Shown here one piece after another: positions 25,133 through 33,837 of a DNA stretch of 64,000 nt (its first letter is position 1; every line of letters starts with the position of its first letter). The translations under genes and the position numbers were made by a program. The stretch is taken from assembly GCF_037081715.1 (NCBI RefSeq), contig NZ_JAZDDH010000001.1:248001-312000 (forward strand), in the 5' to 3' direction. The notes under the pieces were generated by a model. That model saw only the letters and a list, made by a program, of their open reading frames with translations, had not been told where the DNA came from and did no database searches. Source of the stretch: Halalkalicoccus sp. CG83 (lineage in GTDB: Archaea; Halobacteriota; Halobacteria; Halobacteriales; Halalkalicoccaceae).

Positions 25133-25167
25133 GAACCCGCCGGCGCCGTCGTTGCGCCGGTGGGTTC
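25133..25167 (-). terminator. Hairpin at the end of arsA
   Basis: A 14-base-pair stem (GAACCCGCCGGCGC with GCGCCGGTGGGTTC, one G-T wobble) and a 7-base loop. It overlaps the arsA stop codon and precedes the cstA promoter, so it probably ends arsA transcription. Confidence 0.55.
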
Positions 25168-26122
25168 ACGCGGTTCGTAGCGGGTCCACCGAGAGCGTCT
25201 CCGCGACCTCCGTGAGCAGCGACCCCTTCACCTCGCGGACCCGCGTCTCGATGGCGGCGACGACCGGCGGCTCGAACTCGTTCTCGACGTACTCGACGCG
25301 TTCGCGCTCGGTCTCGACCTTCTCGCGGAGAAAGCGTGCGCCGCGGCCCTGCTCGTCGGCGTCCGGCTCCGGGGTGAGCCGGTTGATCACGATCCCGTCG
25401 ACGCTCAGCCCGTACTCGCGGTGGGTCTCGATCGAGCGCTCGGTCTCGCGCACCGAGAGCTCGTCGGGGTTGCAGACGAGGTAGAACGACGCCTCGTCCA
25501 GCGCGTCGCCCGCGAACTCGAAGCGCTCCTTTCGCTTCCGGAGGCGCGCGAGGATGGGGTCGCCCTCGCGGATCCGCCGGGGCTCCTGGTTGCCGATCGC
25601 GGCCATCTCGAAGTACTCGATGCTCTTCTCGCGCTTGTGTGCGAGCTGGTCGATCCACTTCCCCAGGAGTTCCGGCAGCGCGAGCAGTCGCAGGGTCGCG
25701 CCCGTCGGCGAGGTGTCGAAGACGACGCGGTCGCAGTCGGCCTCGCGCATCACGTCGACGAACCGATCCAGCAGCGCCGCCTCGTAGGCGCCCGGCGTCC
25801 GGTGGGCCATCTCGATCTGGAGGTCGATCCCGCTCGCCATCGCCGGACTCAGCTGCTCGCCGAGCGCGCGCTTGGTCTCCTGGAGGTGTTCCTGGACCTC
25901 GTGTTCGGGGTCGATCTCCATCGCCCGCAGGTTCTCGATTCCCTCGACCGATCGGGGCTCGTCGCCGAACTCCTGGTCGAAGACGTCGCCCGTGCTGTGG
26001 GCGGGATCGGTCGAGACGACCAGGGTGTCGAGACCCGCGTTCGCGCACTTCAGCGCGTAGGCGCTCGCGACGGTCGTCTTGCCGACGCCGCCCTTGCCTC
26101 CGAAGAAGACGTGCTCGGCCAT
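25166..26122 (-). CDS. ArsA/Get3-family ATPase
   Basis: A 318-residue deviant-Walker ATPase: FFGGKGGVGKTTVASAYA P-loop, STDPAHSTGDVF switch I, VFDTSPTGATLRLL switch II. Single-domain archaeal members resemble Get3, which targets tail-anchored membrane proteins, more than the two-domain arsenite pump ATPase; the arsenite-binding Cys cluster is not evident. It follows a 98-residue protein gene by four bases on the same strand. Whether the client is a membrane protein is inference from the family. Confidence 0.88.
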   Translation of the reverse strand: MAEHVFFGGKGGVGKTTVASAYALKCANAGLDTLVVSTDPAHSTGDVFDQEFGDEPRSVEGIENLRAMEIDPEHEVQEHLQETKRALGEQLSPAMASGIDLQIEMAHRTPGAYEAALLDRFVDVMREADCDRVVFDTSPTGATLRLLALPELLGKWIDQLAHKREKSIEYFEMAAIGNQEPRRIREGDPILARLRKRKERFEFAGDALDEASFYLVCNPDELSVRETERSIETHREYGLSVDGIVINRLTPEPDADEQGRGARFLREKVETERERVEYVENEFEPPVVAAIETRVREVKGSLLTEVAETLSVDPLRTA

Positions 26123-26126
26123 CGAC

Positions 26127-26423
26127 TCAGAAGTGATACTGTTGGCCCTTGCGCTCGATCAGCGACTCGCGGTCCCACATGCGCCGCTGCCAGGCCTCGT
26201 ACTCGTCGGTGAGGTGGGGCAGCAGCTCCGCGGTGTAGTACGACACCGGCGAGGGGATGCCGAAGGCGTCCGGAAAACAGGCGAGCATGAACGCGTCCTC
26301 CAAGTCCTCGGCCTCCTTCTCGATCTTCTCGTAGGCGGGGTGGGTGAACATCCCGTGATAGAGCCCCCGGAGCCACTTCTCGATCGTGGCCCGGTAGCGC
26401 TCGATCCGCTCCGCGAGGTCCAT
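26127..26423 (-). CDS. Conserved small protein upstream of ArsA
   Basis: A 98-residue helical protein (MDLAERIERYRATIEKWLRG, THPAYEKIEKEAEDLEDAFMLACFPDAFGIPSPVSYYTAELLPHL). No family function is known to me. The start at 26423 gives a compact protein; an in-frame start 27 codons upstream would reach into the divergent gene's leader. It sits four bases before arsA, so it may be a partner or adaptor of that ATPase. Confidence 0.6.
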   Translation of the reverse strand: MDLAERIERYRATIEKWLRGLYHGMFTHPAYEKIEKEAEDLEDAFMLACFPDAFGIPSPVSYYTAELLPHLTDEYEAWQRRMWDRESLIERKGQQYHF

Positions 26424-26512
26424 GGTAGGCGGTGTCGGGCGCGGGCGTAAAACGGTGTCGTTGGCGCCGATGCGGAACGTACGGTTATCCATGCCGGCGA
26501 CCAACGGTCGGC

Positions 26513-27376
26513 ATGGCGAACACGGACGATCGGTTACCGCCGACCACGCGCGTCGGTCGGGTGACGCTCCGCGTGAACGACCTCGACCGGCTGGTCGGCT
26601 TCTACCGGGACGTCGTCGGCCTCGCCGTCCTCGAACGCGACGACGATCGGGCGACGCTCGGCGCCGACGACCCCCTGCTCGAACTGCTCGCGGACCCCGA
26701 CGCGCCCGAACGGGGCCACGAGGAGACGGGACTGTTCCACGCGGCGTTTCGCGTCCCCTCGCGCGAGGCGCTCGGCGACGCGCTCGGGCGGATCCGTGGG
26801 CGCTGGCACTTCGACGGCGCCTCCGACCATCTCGTGAGCGAGGCGCTCTACCTCACCGATCCGGAGGGAAACGGGATCGAGATCTACCGCGATCGACCCC
26901 GATCGGAGTGGCCGACGACGGGCGACGGTCGCGTCGAGATGGACACCCGGCGGCTCGACACGGACGCGATCGCCGATCTCGGACGCGGGAGGAGAGCGGT
27001 GCCGGACCAAACGACGGTCGGGCACGTTCACCTCGAGGTCTCCTCGCTGCCGGCGGCACACGCGTTCTACGTCGACGGGCTCGGACTGGGCGTTCGACAG
27101 GAGTGGAGCGACGCGGCGTTGTTCGTCGCCGCCGGCGACTACCACCACCACGTCGGGCTCAACACGTGGAACGGACGGACGACCCCCGCGAAGGGACGGG
27201 GCCTCGAGCGCTTCGAACTGCTCGTCTCCTCCGAAGAGGCGCTGGAGGCGACGCGAGGGCGCCTGGAGGAACGCGGCGTCGAGGTCGCCGCCGGGAACGC
27301 CGGCCTGGTGGTCGCCGATCCGGACGGGATCGAACTGTGCCTACGGGTCGACTCGGACGGTACGAGCGCATGCTGA
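26513..27376 (+). CDS. VOC-family protein, catechol-2,3-dioxygenase (CatE) type
   Basis: A 287-residue protein with paired vicinal-oxygen-chelate modules. Module 1 has RVTLRVNDLDRLVGFYRDVVGL and ALYLTDPEGNGIEIYRDRP; module 2 has GHVHLEVSSLPAAHAFYVDGLGLG, DYHHHVGLNTWNG and VVADPDGIELCL. His and Glu in these positions form the Fe(II) site of extradiol dioxygenases, so ring cleavage of a catechol-like substrate is plausible. The start MANTDDRLPPTT was chosen at 26513. The next VOC gene begins inside its final codons. Confidence 0.82.
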   Translation: MANTDDRLPPTTRVGRVTLRVNDLDRLVGFYRDVVGLAVLERDDDRATLGADDPLLELLADPDAPERGHEETGLFHAAFRVPSREALGDALGRIRGRWHFDGASDHLVSEALYLTDPEGNGIEIYRDRPRSEWPTTGDGRVEMDTRRLDTDAIADLGRGRRAVPDQTTVGHVHLEVSSLPAAHAFYVDGLGLGVRQEWSDAALFVAAGDYHHHVGLNTWNGRTTPAKGRGLERFELLVSSEEALEATRGRLEERGVEVAAGNAGLVVADPDGIELCLRVDSDGTSAC

Positions 27377-28287
27377 GCGACACGCCCGGCGTCCACCACG
27401 TCACCGCGATCGCGGGCGACCCCCAGCAGAACGTCGACTTCTACGCCGGCGTGCTCGGGCTCCGGTTCCTGAAGCGTACGGTCAACCACGAGGACCGGTT
27501 CGCCTACCACCTCTACTACGGCGACGGCGCCGGCTCGACGGGGAGCCTCGTCACCTTCTTCCCCTACCCCGGCGACGACGGCCGCGTCGGTAAACCCCAG
27601 CCGAGCGCGGTGGCGTTCGTCGTCCCCGAGGGCTCGCTGGATTACTGGCTCGACCGTCTCGCGGCCCGCGGCGCCGAACGGACGGAGCGCTTCGACGAGC
27701 GGGTCGTCGGCGTTCGTGATCCCGACGGGACGCCGATCGAACTCATCGCCGGCGACGTGGCGGGAGCGCCGTGGACGGAGACGGTCCCGGAGGAGGCGGC
27801 GATCCGCGCGATCCACGGCGCCACGCTGCTCTCGGCGAATCCCTACGCCACCGCCGCTATCCTCGAGACGCTCGGGTTCGACCTCCTCGCACAGGAAGGC
27901 GACCGGGTTCGATATCGTGCGCCGGGCGGCCATGCGGGGATCGTGGATCTCCTCGACGTCGAGAGCCCGTTCGGCCGCGAGGGACCGGGAACGATCCACC
28001 ACGTCGCGCTACTGGTCGGAAGCGAGGCGGAGCTGTTCGAGTGGCACGACCTCTTCCGGGAGCGTGATTACGACGTCTCGCGGGTGAAGGACCGCCACTA
28101 CTACCGGTCGCTCTACGTCCGCGAACCCGGCGGGATCCTCTTCGAGCTGGCGACCGAGCCCTCCGGGCTCGTCTCGGGTCCGGAGGCCGGACGGACGCTC
28201 GAGCTGCCCCCCTGGTTCGAGGAGGACCGCGGGACCATCGAGGCGCAGTTGCCGCCGCTCTCGGTGCCGGATCGGACGACCGAGTGA
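27370..28287 (+). CDS. VOC-family ring-cleaving dioxygenase, MhqO/MhqA type
   Basis: A 305-residue two-module VOC protein. It opens with the family string GVHHVTAIAGDPQQNVDFYA, contains TVNHEDRFAYHLYYGD and VTFFPYPGD, and in module 2 has TIHHVALLVG and YVREPGGILFELAT. Relatives MhqA and MhqO cleave hydroquinones and catechols with Fe(II). Its ATG (27370) overlaps the upstream VOC gene by seven bases, so both are translated from one message and may handle related phenolics or quinones. Confidence 0.85.
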   Translation: MLSDTPGVHHVTAIAGDPQQNVDFYAGVLGLRFLKRTVNHEDRFAYHLYYGDGAGSTGSLVTFFPYPGDDGRVGKPQPSAVAFVVPEGSLDYWLDRLAARGAERTERFDERVVGVRDPDGTPIELIAGDVAGAPWTETVPEEAAIRAIHGATLLSANPYATAAILETLGFDLLAQEGDRVRYRAPGGHAGIVDLLDVESPFGREGPGTIHHVALLVGSEAELFEWHDLFRERDYDVSRVKDRHYYRSLYVREPGGILFELATEPSGLVSGPEAGRTLELPPWFEEDRGTIEAQLPPLSVPDRTTE

Positions 28288-28393
28288 CGTACTCCGGTCC
28301 GACCCCTTCGATGACGCTCGCCGATCACCATCGGTGCGACACGGCGGAGCATGGGACGGTGCGTTGAAGGCCGGGCCGGCCCCATCCCACGGC

Positions 28394-29587
28394 ATGACCG
28401 ACGCCATCCCCGTGACGATCCTCTCGGGGGCGTTAGGAGCCGGCAAGACCACGCTACTGAACCACCTCCTCGCCACCACCGACCGGCGAGTCGCCGTCCT
28501 CGTCAACGACATGGGTGAGCTCAACGTCGACGCCGAGCTGATCGCCGAGGGGAGCGACCTCGCCGGCGGCGTCACGGAGCTCTCGAACGGCTGTATCTGC
28601 TGTGAGCTCCAGGACGACCTCGAGACGGAGGTGATGCGGCTCGCGCGCTCCCGGGAGTTCGACCACCTCGTCGTCGAGTCCTCGGGCATCTCCGAGCCTG
28701 CTCCCGTCGCCCGGCTGTTCACCACGGACTCGAAGGCCGCCGCGGTCTACGCCGTCGACACGCTCGTGACCGTGGTCGACGCCGCCGACTTCCGCGCGCG
28801 TTTCGCGGGCGAACGGGAGCCCGAGTACGCCGAGACCGCCGAGGGGGAGACGCGTCCCCTCTCGGATCTGCTGCTCGAACAGGTCGAGTGCTGTGACGTA
28901 CTCGTGCTCAACAAGTGCGACCTCCTCCCCGAGGACGAACTCGACGAGGTGGAGGCGACCCTCCGGGGGCTCCAGCCGAGCGCCCGGATCGTTCGGACGC
29001 GCTACGGAGAGCTCGATCCCGCCGAGATCCTCGACACCGGCCGGTTCGACCCCGAGCGCGCGGGCGAGTCGGCCGGGTGGAAGCGCGCGCTCGAGGAGAC
29101 CGACCACGGGGACGAGGCGAACCGGACCCACGACGGGCACGATCACCGACATCCCAACGAGGAGTACGGGATCGACTCGTTCGTCTACCGGCGACGCCGG
29201 CCGTTCGACGCCGAGCGGTTCGCCGCCCTCCTCGAGGCACTCCCCGCGGCGCTCGTCCGCGCGAAGGGGCGGTTCTGGGTCGCGGGCCGGCCCGACGCGG
29301 AACTCCGCATGAGCTACGGGGGCCGGATCACGCGGGTCGAGCCCGCGGGCCGGTGGATCGCCGCCCTCCCGGAGGTCGAGCGCGACCTCTACCGGTCGAA
29401 CCGACCCGACCTCGAGTGGGACGACGAGTGGGGCGACCGGCGAATCGAGCTCGTCTTCATCGGTCGCGAGCTCGACGACGAGGCGCTCATCGAGCGGCTG
29501 GACGGCTGTCTCGTCGAGGAGGCGGACGGCGACACCGGGCCGTTCCCCGGCGCCGAGGACGATCCCGTCGAGTTCGAGTCCGTCTGA
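28394..29587 (+). CDS. CobW/COG0523-family GTPase (zinc chaperone type)
   Basis: A 397-residue metal-handling GTPase. P-loop GALGAGKTTLLN, the metal-binding CxCC motif in NGCICCELQDDL, SSGISEP, and NKCD for guanine recognition are all present. A His-rich linker (HDGHDHRHPNEE, residues about 245-256) typical of zinc-binding members precedes the CobW C-terminal domain. Such proteins load zinc, or sometimes cobalt or iron, into target enzymes; the target is unknown here. The start MTDAIPVTILSGA at 28394 is a family-typical beginning. Confidence 0.9.
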   Translation: MTDAIPVTILSGALGAGKTTLLNHLLATTDRRVAVLVNDMGELNVDAELIAEGSDLAGGVTELSNGCICCELQDDLETEVMRLARSREFDHLVVESSGISEPAPVARLFTTDSKAAAVYAVDTLVTVVDAADFRARFAGEREPEYAETAEGETRPLSDLLLEQVECCDVLVLNKCDLLPEDELDEVEATLRGLQPSARIVRTRYGELDPAEILDTGRFDPERAGESAGWKRALEETDHGDEANRTHDGHDHRHPNEEYGIDSFVYRRRRPFDAERFAALLEALPAALVRAKGRFWVAGRPDAELRMSYGGRITRVEPAGRWIAALPEVERDLYRSNRPDLEWDDEWGDRRIELVFIGRELDDEALIERLDGCLVEEADGDTGPFPGAEDDPVEFESV

Positions 29588-29700
29588 CCGGCGCGGTCGG
29601 CCGAACGATCGTCTTGCCTTGGTTCGGGACGGTTCGACCGGTCTCCAGGCCTCGGTCGCACATCGTACCGATATCGGCGCGCAGCCGACCGGATCCGATC

Positions 29701-30173
29701 GATCGCCCGCTCCCTGACAGCGGGGAACCGACCACGACCCGTCGCCTCGGGGATCTCCAACTCGTACCAGACGGTCTCGTACTCGGATATCGGATCGTTG
29801 AACACCTCGAGCGCCGACTCCTCGCCGACGTCGGAGAACAACGCGGCCGACTCTGCCAATTCCTCGCCCGGAATCAGCTGGATCGGTCCCCTGAGACGAC
29901 GCTCCTCCAGTTGTTCTTCCTGCGCCACTCGTACGCCGTGAGGCTCGCGATCTCCGTCTCGGAGACGAACGCCCGCTTCCTGCTGTCCTCGGTCATGATG
30001 AACCGGAGGACCCACCGGTCCGCCGCGTCGCCGTATGCGAACGCGCTGGGGATCGTGTACGCCTCGCTCCCTTTGGTCAGTCCAAGCACGCCGAGGCCTC
30101 GTTTCTTGAGGAAACGCGAGTCGACGACGATCCCGAGCGTTCCGTCGGGTCGATCCGTGCTCGATGCGAACAC
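29701..30173 (-). pseudogene. Pyridoxamine 5'-phosphate oxidase-fold protein, frameshifted
   Basis: Two frames together give a flavin-binding split-barrel protein. The first (from a GTG at about 30173) reads FLKKRGLGVLGLTKGSEAYT, RFIMTEDSRKRAFVSETEIA and AYEWRRKNNWRSVV. The second continues GPIQLIPGEELAESAALF and TVWYELEIPEATG. The join at about 29890-29898 needs one extra base: GTCGTCTCAGG would have been GTCGTCCTCAGG. The second frame also lacks a stop at the expected end, so the 3' boundary is approximate. Same strand, 22 bases behind the NMN adenylyltransferase gene. Decay or a sequencing error both fit. Confidence 0.75.
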
Positions 30174-30195
30174 GGTGTCTCTCGCCGCAGGCCCC

Positions 30196-30723
30196 TCAGG
30201 ACGGGGCGTCGACCGCGTGCCGGTCGTGTTCGACCACGCGACGAAGCCGCTCGACGCCGTCGATCTCCCTGACGCGCTCCACGGTGGCGTCGGGAACGCG
30301 GTCGTGCCACGGGTCGCCGTCGACCATACGGCGACGGACGTCGGTACCGCGGTAGCGATCCCGCTCGAGGAGTTCGACGCCGCGGACGTCCAGACCGGCC
30401 TCCCGACAGACGTGTCCGACCAGCGGATTGTTCGTGTAGACCCTCTCGAAGCTGGGACACAGCGTCTGCACGTGGGTGGGCCATACCGCATAGCGATCGA
30501 GGTCCTCGATCGGGATGACGTACGTCGTCGTGTCGATCTTCTCGAGCGACCGATGGATCATGCTCACCCGCTCGCCCGCGGTGAACGGGTTCCGACCCGT
30601 ATGGGACGCCTGTGCGCTACCGACCCCGATGATGACCTCGTCGACGTCGGCCGCGATGCGCTCGACGAACTGGCGGTGGCCGCGGTGGAACGGCTGGAAC
30701 CGTCCCGGGAAGAACCCCCGCAT
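30196..30723 (-). CDS. nadM: Nicotinamide-nucleotide adenylyltransferase, archaeal type
   Basis: A 175-residue cytidylyltransferase-fold enzyme that joins NMN and ATP to NAD, the last common step of NAD synthesis and salvage. The nucleotide-binding GRFQPFHRGH motif is at residues 7-16, the NPFTAGERVSMI segment near 45, and the ISTxxxR-type loop is represented by YRGTDVRRRM. Length matches archaeal NMNAT. The downstream flavoprotein gene on the same strand is broken. Confidence 0.95.
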   Translation of the reverse strand: MRGFFPGRFQPFHRGHRQFVERIAADVDEVIIGVGSAQASHTGRNPFTAGERVSMIHRSLEKIDTTTYVIPIEDLDRYAVWPTHVQTLCPSFERVYTNNPLVGHVCREAGLDVRGVELLERDRYRGTDVRRRMVDGDPWHDRVPDATVERVREIDGVERLRRVVEHDRHAVDAPS

Positions 30724-30808
30724 GTGTCCCCGTTACACACGTCGGCGAAAAGACCCTCCGACTGATCCGTCGGGACGCCGGGGACGACTCCCCCGAGATC
30801 GAACCGGC

Positions 30809-31012
30809 CTAGCAGGCACAGCCCGCGGAGTCGGGCGACCGTTCGAAGCGCATCTCCTCCCCACAGGCCGGACAGGCCGGCGGCTCCTCCTCGGCGTCGA
30901 GGTCGAGGATCCGCTCTCCGCAGTCGTCACACCAGTAGGCGCCCTTCGATTCGGCGGTCGCGTCCGTCTCGGGGCCGTCGAACAGTCCCCTCACCGTATC
31001 GAGAACGCTCAT
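30809..31012 (-). CDS. Small zinc-ribbon protein
   Basis: A 67-residue acidic protein with CDDCG and CPACG 17 residues apart, a four-Cys zinc ribbon, plus a Cys pair at the very C-terminus (GCAC). The N-terminal 25 residues are a linker-like leader. Stand-alone ribbons of this kind are common in haloarchaea and rarely characterised. It lies between nadM and an SRPBCC-type gene on the same strand. Confidence 0.65.
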   Translation of the reverse strand: MSVLDTVRGLFDGPETDATAESKGAYWCDDCGERILDLDAEEEPPACPACGEEMRFERSPDSAGCAC

Positions 31013-31081
31013 AGTTACCGATACACACGCGACGGCAAAAGCCTTTCACGGGACTGCGTGACCCGCACACGGCCGGGGTCC

Positions 31082-31492
31082 TCAGCCCAGCTCCGCTTCT
31101 AGCGCGTCGAGCGCGCGTTCGAGTTCGGCCTCGCGCTTCCAGGCGGCGACGCGGTCCGTGAGCCGCCGGGGGAAGAGATCGAGCGTCACCGTCGAGCGCA
31201 TCCGCACCCTGACGCCCTCGTTCTCGGGCGCGTAGGTGATCGTCGTCTCCATCTTCTCGAACGGCCCGGCGCCACCCTCCTGTTCGTAGCGATAGCCGTC
31301 CTCGCGCTCCTCGAAGAACAGCCCGATCTCGAGTCCGCCCGCGCCGGCGATCACCCGGACCCCGTCGTCGAGTTCGATCACCTCGCGTGGGGTGAAGCTC
31401 CCCTCGTACTCGACCAGCGTCGCCGGCGAGAGCGCGCGCTCGATCCGGGGCACCGTTGCCCGGAGGAACCGTGAGACCTCGACCTCGCGCAT
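31082..31492 (-). CDS. SRPBCC/START-like ligand-binding protein
   Basis: A 136-residue protein with the layout of the SRPBCC (polyketide cyclase/START) fold: [21 protein letters not shown] at the N-terminus, a central run of strands, and a long C-terminal helix ([25 protein letters not shown]). These bind hydrophobic ligands in an internal cavity; no catalytic residue is evident. It diverges from upp, sharing a 54-base spacer. Confidence 0.65.
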   Translation of the reverse strand: MREVEVSRFLRATVPRIERALSPATLVEYEGSFTPREVIELDDGVRVIAGAGGLEIGLFFEEREDGYRYEQEGGAGPFEKMETTITYAPENEGVRVRMRSTVTLDLFPRRLTDRVAAWKREAELERALDALEAELG

Positions 31493-31546
31493 GCTCGGCG
31501 TTTGGGGATCGGTACATTAAGGCACTCGGACCGCCGTCGCTCTCGT

Positions 31547-32221
31547 ATGACCATCGAGGACCGCGACACCGCGTCGGTCATCACCCATGCGCTCGCGCGA
31601 GACACCCTCTCGCGGCTGCGCGACGTCGAAACCGAACAGGTCGGCTTCCGGAAGGGGCTCGTGAAGCTCGGGCGCATCTGTGGCTACGAGATCATCGACG
31701 GCAGCATGGAGACCGAGTACGTCGAGATCCAGACCCCCCTCGAGACGACGATGGGCGAGCGCGTCAAGGGTCTCGACGACGTCGTGATCATCAACGTGCT
31801 CCGGGCGGCGACGCCGTTCGTCGAGGGGCTGCTGAAGGCGTTTCCGAGGGCAAAACAGGGCGTCATCTCGGCTGGCCGCGACGAGGAGGCCGGGATGGAC
31901 GAGGGCGAGTTTCCCATCTCCATCGACTACGTGAAGCTGCCCGAGATCCGCGAGCAGGACACCGTGATCGTCGCCGACCCGATGCTCGCGACCGGCAGCA
32001 CGATGTGTGCGGTGCTCGAGCGGGTGCTCGAGGACGCCCCCGAGCCCGAACACCTGTTCGTCCTCTCGGCGGTGAGCGCGCCGGACGGCCTGCTGCGCGT
32101 CGCGGAGCGGTTCCCCGAGGTCGAACTGCTGACGGTGAGCGTCGACGACCGCCTCGACGAGAACGGCTTCATCGTTCCCGGACTCGGCGACGCCGGCGAC
32201 CGGGCGTTCCGGACGACGTAG
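31547..32221 (+). CDS. upp: Uracil phosphoribosyltransferase
   Basis: A 224-residue salvage enzyme that makes UMP from uracil and PRPP in the cytoplasm. The PRPP loop [13 protein letters not shown] is at residues 142-154, [22 protein letters not shown] carries the family oxyanion-side segment, and the uracil-binding end [18 protein letters not shown] is intact. The start at 31547 follows a TACATTAAGG box at about 31513-31522. Confidence 0.95.
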   Translation: MTIEDRDTASVITHALARDTLSRLRDVETEQVGFRKGLVKLGRICGYEIIDGSMETEYVEIQTPLETTMGERVKGLDDVVIINVLRAATPFVEGLLKAFPRAKQGVISAGRDEEAGMDEGEFPISIDYVKLPEIREQDTVIVADPMLATGSTMCAVLERVLEDAPEPEHLFVLSAVSAPDGLLRVAERFPEVELLTVSVDDRLDENGFIVPGLGDAGDRAFRTT

Positions 32222-32634
32222 CTAGTGGTCGGCCTGCACGAGGCTATCGGGAGTCCGCCGATGGATCGGGAACGAGAACTGCCCCGTGTGACCTCCGTAC
32301 CGATACGGCCGACGATGCCCTCGCACGCACCGTCTCGATCTCGGTCGACGACAGGAAGGGCGACTCCCAGCGAACGATGCAGGCCGAGCCCGTGCCCGCC
32401 GTCGACGGGGTGGAGGTCGTCGTCGACCAACCCCTTCCTTTCACCTCGAAACCACACGAGGGGACCGAGGTATCCGGCCCCAAAGCGGAGACGAAGCCCA
32501 CCCCGGACCCCCGTTCGTCTCCCTCGATTGGCCCCCAGGGTTCGCGGCCGTCGCTGAAGCGTGTCGGGCGGTAGAACCCCCGTACCGCTCCGTCCTGTCC
32601 CGCCCCGCCCTGTTCCGCTGGATCGAAGACTCCC
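32222..32634. other. 413-base intergenic region, no gene seen
   Basis: Between upp and a convergent alpha/beta hydrolase gene. Open frames exist on both strands, but none has a recognisable domain, credible start signal or family-like pattern. It contains no strong hairpin that I could find by eye and no match to known structured RNAs. Confidence 0.55.
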
Positions 32635-33492
32635 CTACTCGAGGAACTGCCGGACGGGTTCGATCTGGTCGGCCGTGTTGAGCATCGGTGCGTGGCCGGA
32701 GTCGACCTCGACGGTTTCGGCATCGGGTCGCCGCTCCAGCATCTCCTCGTAGACGGGCGTCGGGAGGATCTCGGAGTCCACGCCGTGGACGACCATGAGT
32801 TCGGCGTCGATCGCCTCCCAGATCTCCCACCCGTCCGGGCCGTCATCGTTATCGTCATCGACTCCCGCCTCGAGCCCCTCGAGGATGCGCGGGTCGTACG
32901 CCCGGGTAATGCCGCCGTCGTCCGTTCGACGCGCCGACCGGAGGGTGAACGCCGTCCACTCCTCGTCGGTCATCGCGCTGAATCGCCCGCCGTAGATCTC
33001 CCGGTAGTACGCCTCCAGCTCGGTGACTGTATCGACGACCGGCGGATCGCCGACGTATTCCCCGATCCGTTCGAGCGCCGACTCCTTCGCGTCGTTCGCG
33101 GGATCGGGGCTGACGTCGTTGACGACGAGGTGGGTGATCCGATCGGCCAGCGCCCCGCCGGCCAGCGCTATCCCGAGGCCGCCCCCCATCGACGTGCCGA
33201 TCCAGCGAAGCTCCTCGAAGCCGAGCTCGTCACAGAACCCGACGAGCAGTTCCGCCATCCGCTCGTTCGTGTACGCGGTGGTATCCGCGGGCCATTCGCT
33301 CCAGCCGCGGCCGGGCATGTCCGGGCAGAGGACGTAATACTCCTCCTCGAGTTCGACCGCGAGCGCGTCGAAGTCCCGGCCGACCCGCGTGAGGCCGTGG
33401 ACGCAGACGATCGGCGGGTCGTCCGGATCGCCCCAGGCCGTGTAGTGGAGTTCGACGCCGTCGACGGTCAGAAAGCGATCGGTCCGTGCCAT
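32635..33492 (-). CDS. Alpha/beta-fold hydrolase
   Basis: A 285-residue hydrolase. VCVHGLTRVGRDFDALA holds the oxyanion-hole HG, the nucleophile Ser is in WIGTSMGGGLGIALAGG (about residue 100), and the catalytic His is in DSGHAPML near the C-terminus; MVVHGVDSEILP probably contributes the acid. An acidic insertion (VDDDNDDGPDG) lies in the lid region. Substrate unknown; esterases, lactonases and C-C hydrolases share these features. Confidence 0.88.
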   Translation of the reverse strand: MARTDRFLTVDGVELHYTAWGDPDDPPIVCVHGLTRVGRDFDALAVELEEEYYVLCPDMPGRGWSEWPADTTAYTNERMAELLVGFCDELGFEELRWIGTSMGGGLGIALAGGALADRITHLVVNDVSPDPANDAKESALERIGEYVGDPPVVDTVTELEAYYREIYGGRFSAMTDEEWTAFTLRSARRTDDGGITRAYDPRILEGLEAGVDDDNDDGPDGWEIWEAIDAELMVVHGVDSEILPTPVYEEMLERRPDAETVEVDSGHAPMLNTADQIEPVRQFLE

Positions 33493-33597
33493 GATATCAC
33501 TCCGCGGTGACGGCGTACGATGACGTAAGTACAGGGGGTCGATCGCTCGGCCGCGATGATCGCTAGACCGCGATGCCCCCGCACAAGGGGGATCGGC

Positions 33598-33792
33598 TCA
33601 GCCGCAGGTGTCGATGCCGAACAGCGCGTTCAGCGGACAGCGCCGGATCACGACGGTCGCGAGCAGGTCGGTTCCCCCGATGAACGCCAGGGTTCCGATC
33701 GTCTTTTCCCGATTTCGGGAGCCGAACACGAGCAGCGCGAACGAGACGAGAAGACGGCCGAGACGATCGAGGCTGCCGACGTTGCGTTTCAC
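33598..33792 (-). CDS. YgaP-like (DUF2892) membrane protein
   Basis: A 64-residue protein with two transmembrane helices: MKRNVGSLDRLGRLLVSFALLV and TIGTLAFIGGTDLLATVVI, followed by RRCPLNALFGIDTCG. The N-terminal NVGxxDRxxR pattern and the CPLNxLFGIDTC end are hallmarks of the YgaP membrane domain (DUF2892), here without a rhodanese domain. Function unsettled. It lies just behind the S9 peptidase gene on the same strand. Confidence 0.88.
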   Translation of the reverse strand: MKRNVGSLDRLGRLLVSFALLVFGSRNREKTIGTLAFIGGTDLLATVVIRRCPLNALFGIDTCG

Positions 33793-33837
33793 GTTTGGAC
33801 GAGGGCCGTCCGAATCTTGGCGGTTCTGTCGGCTGCT

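Noticed and set aside
32225-32557. A 110-codon plus-strand frame between upp and the hydrolase
   Set aside because: Ser/Pro/Arg-rich sequence with no fold-like pattern, no promoter at the right distance, and nothing recognisable on the other strand either.
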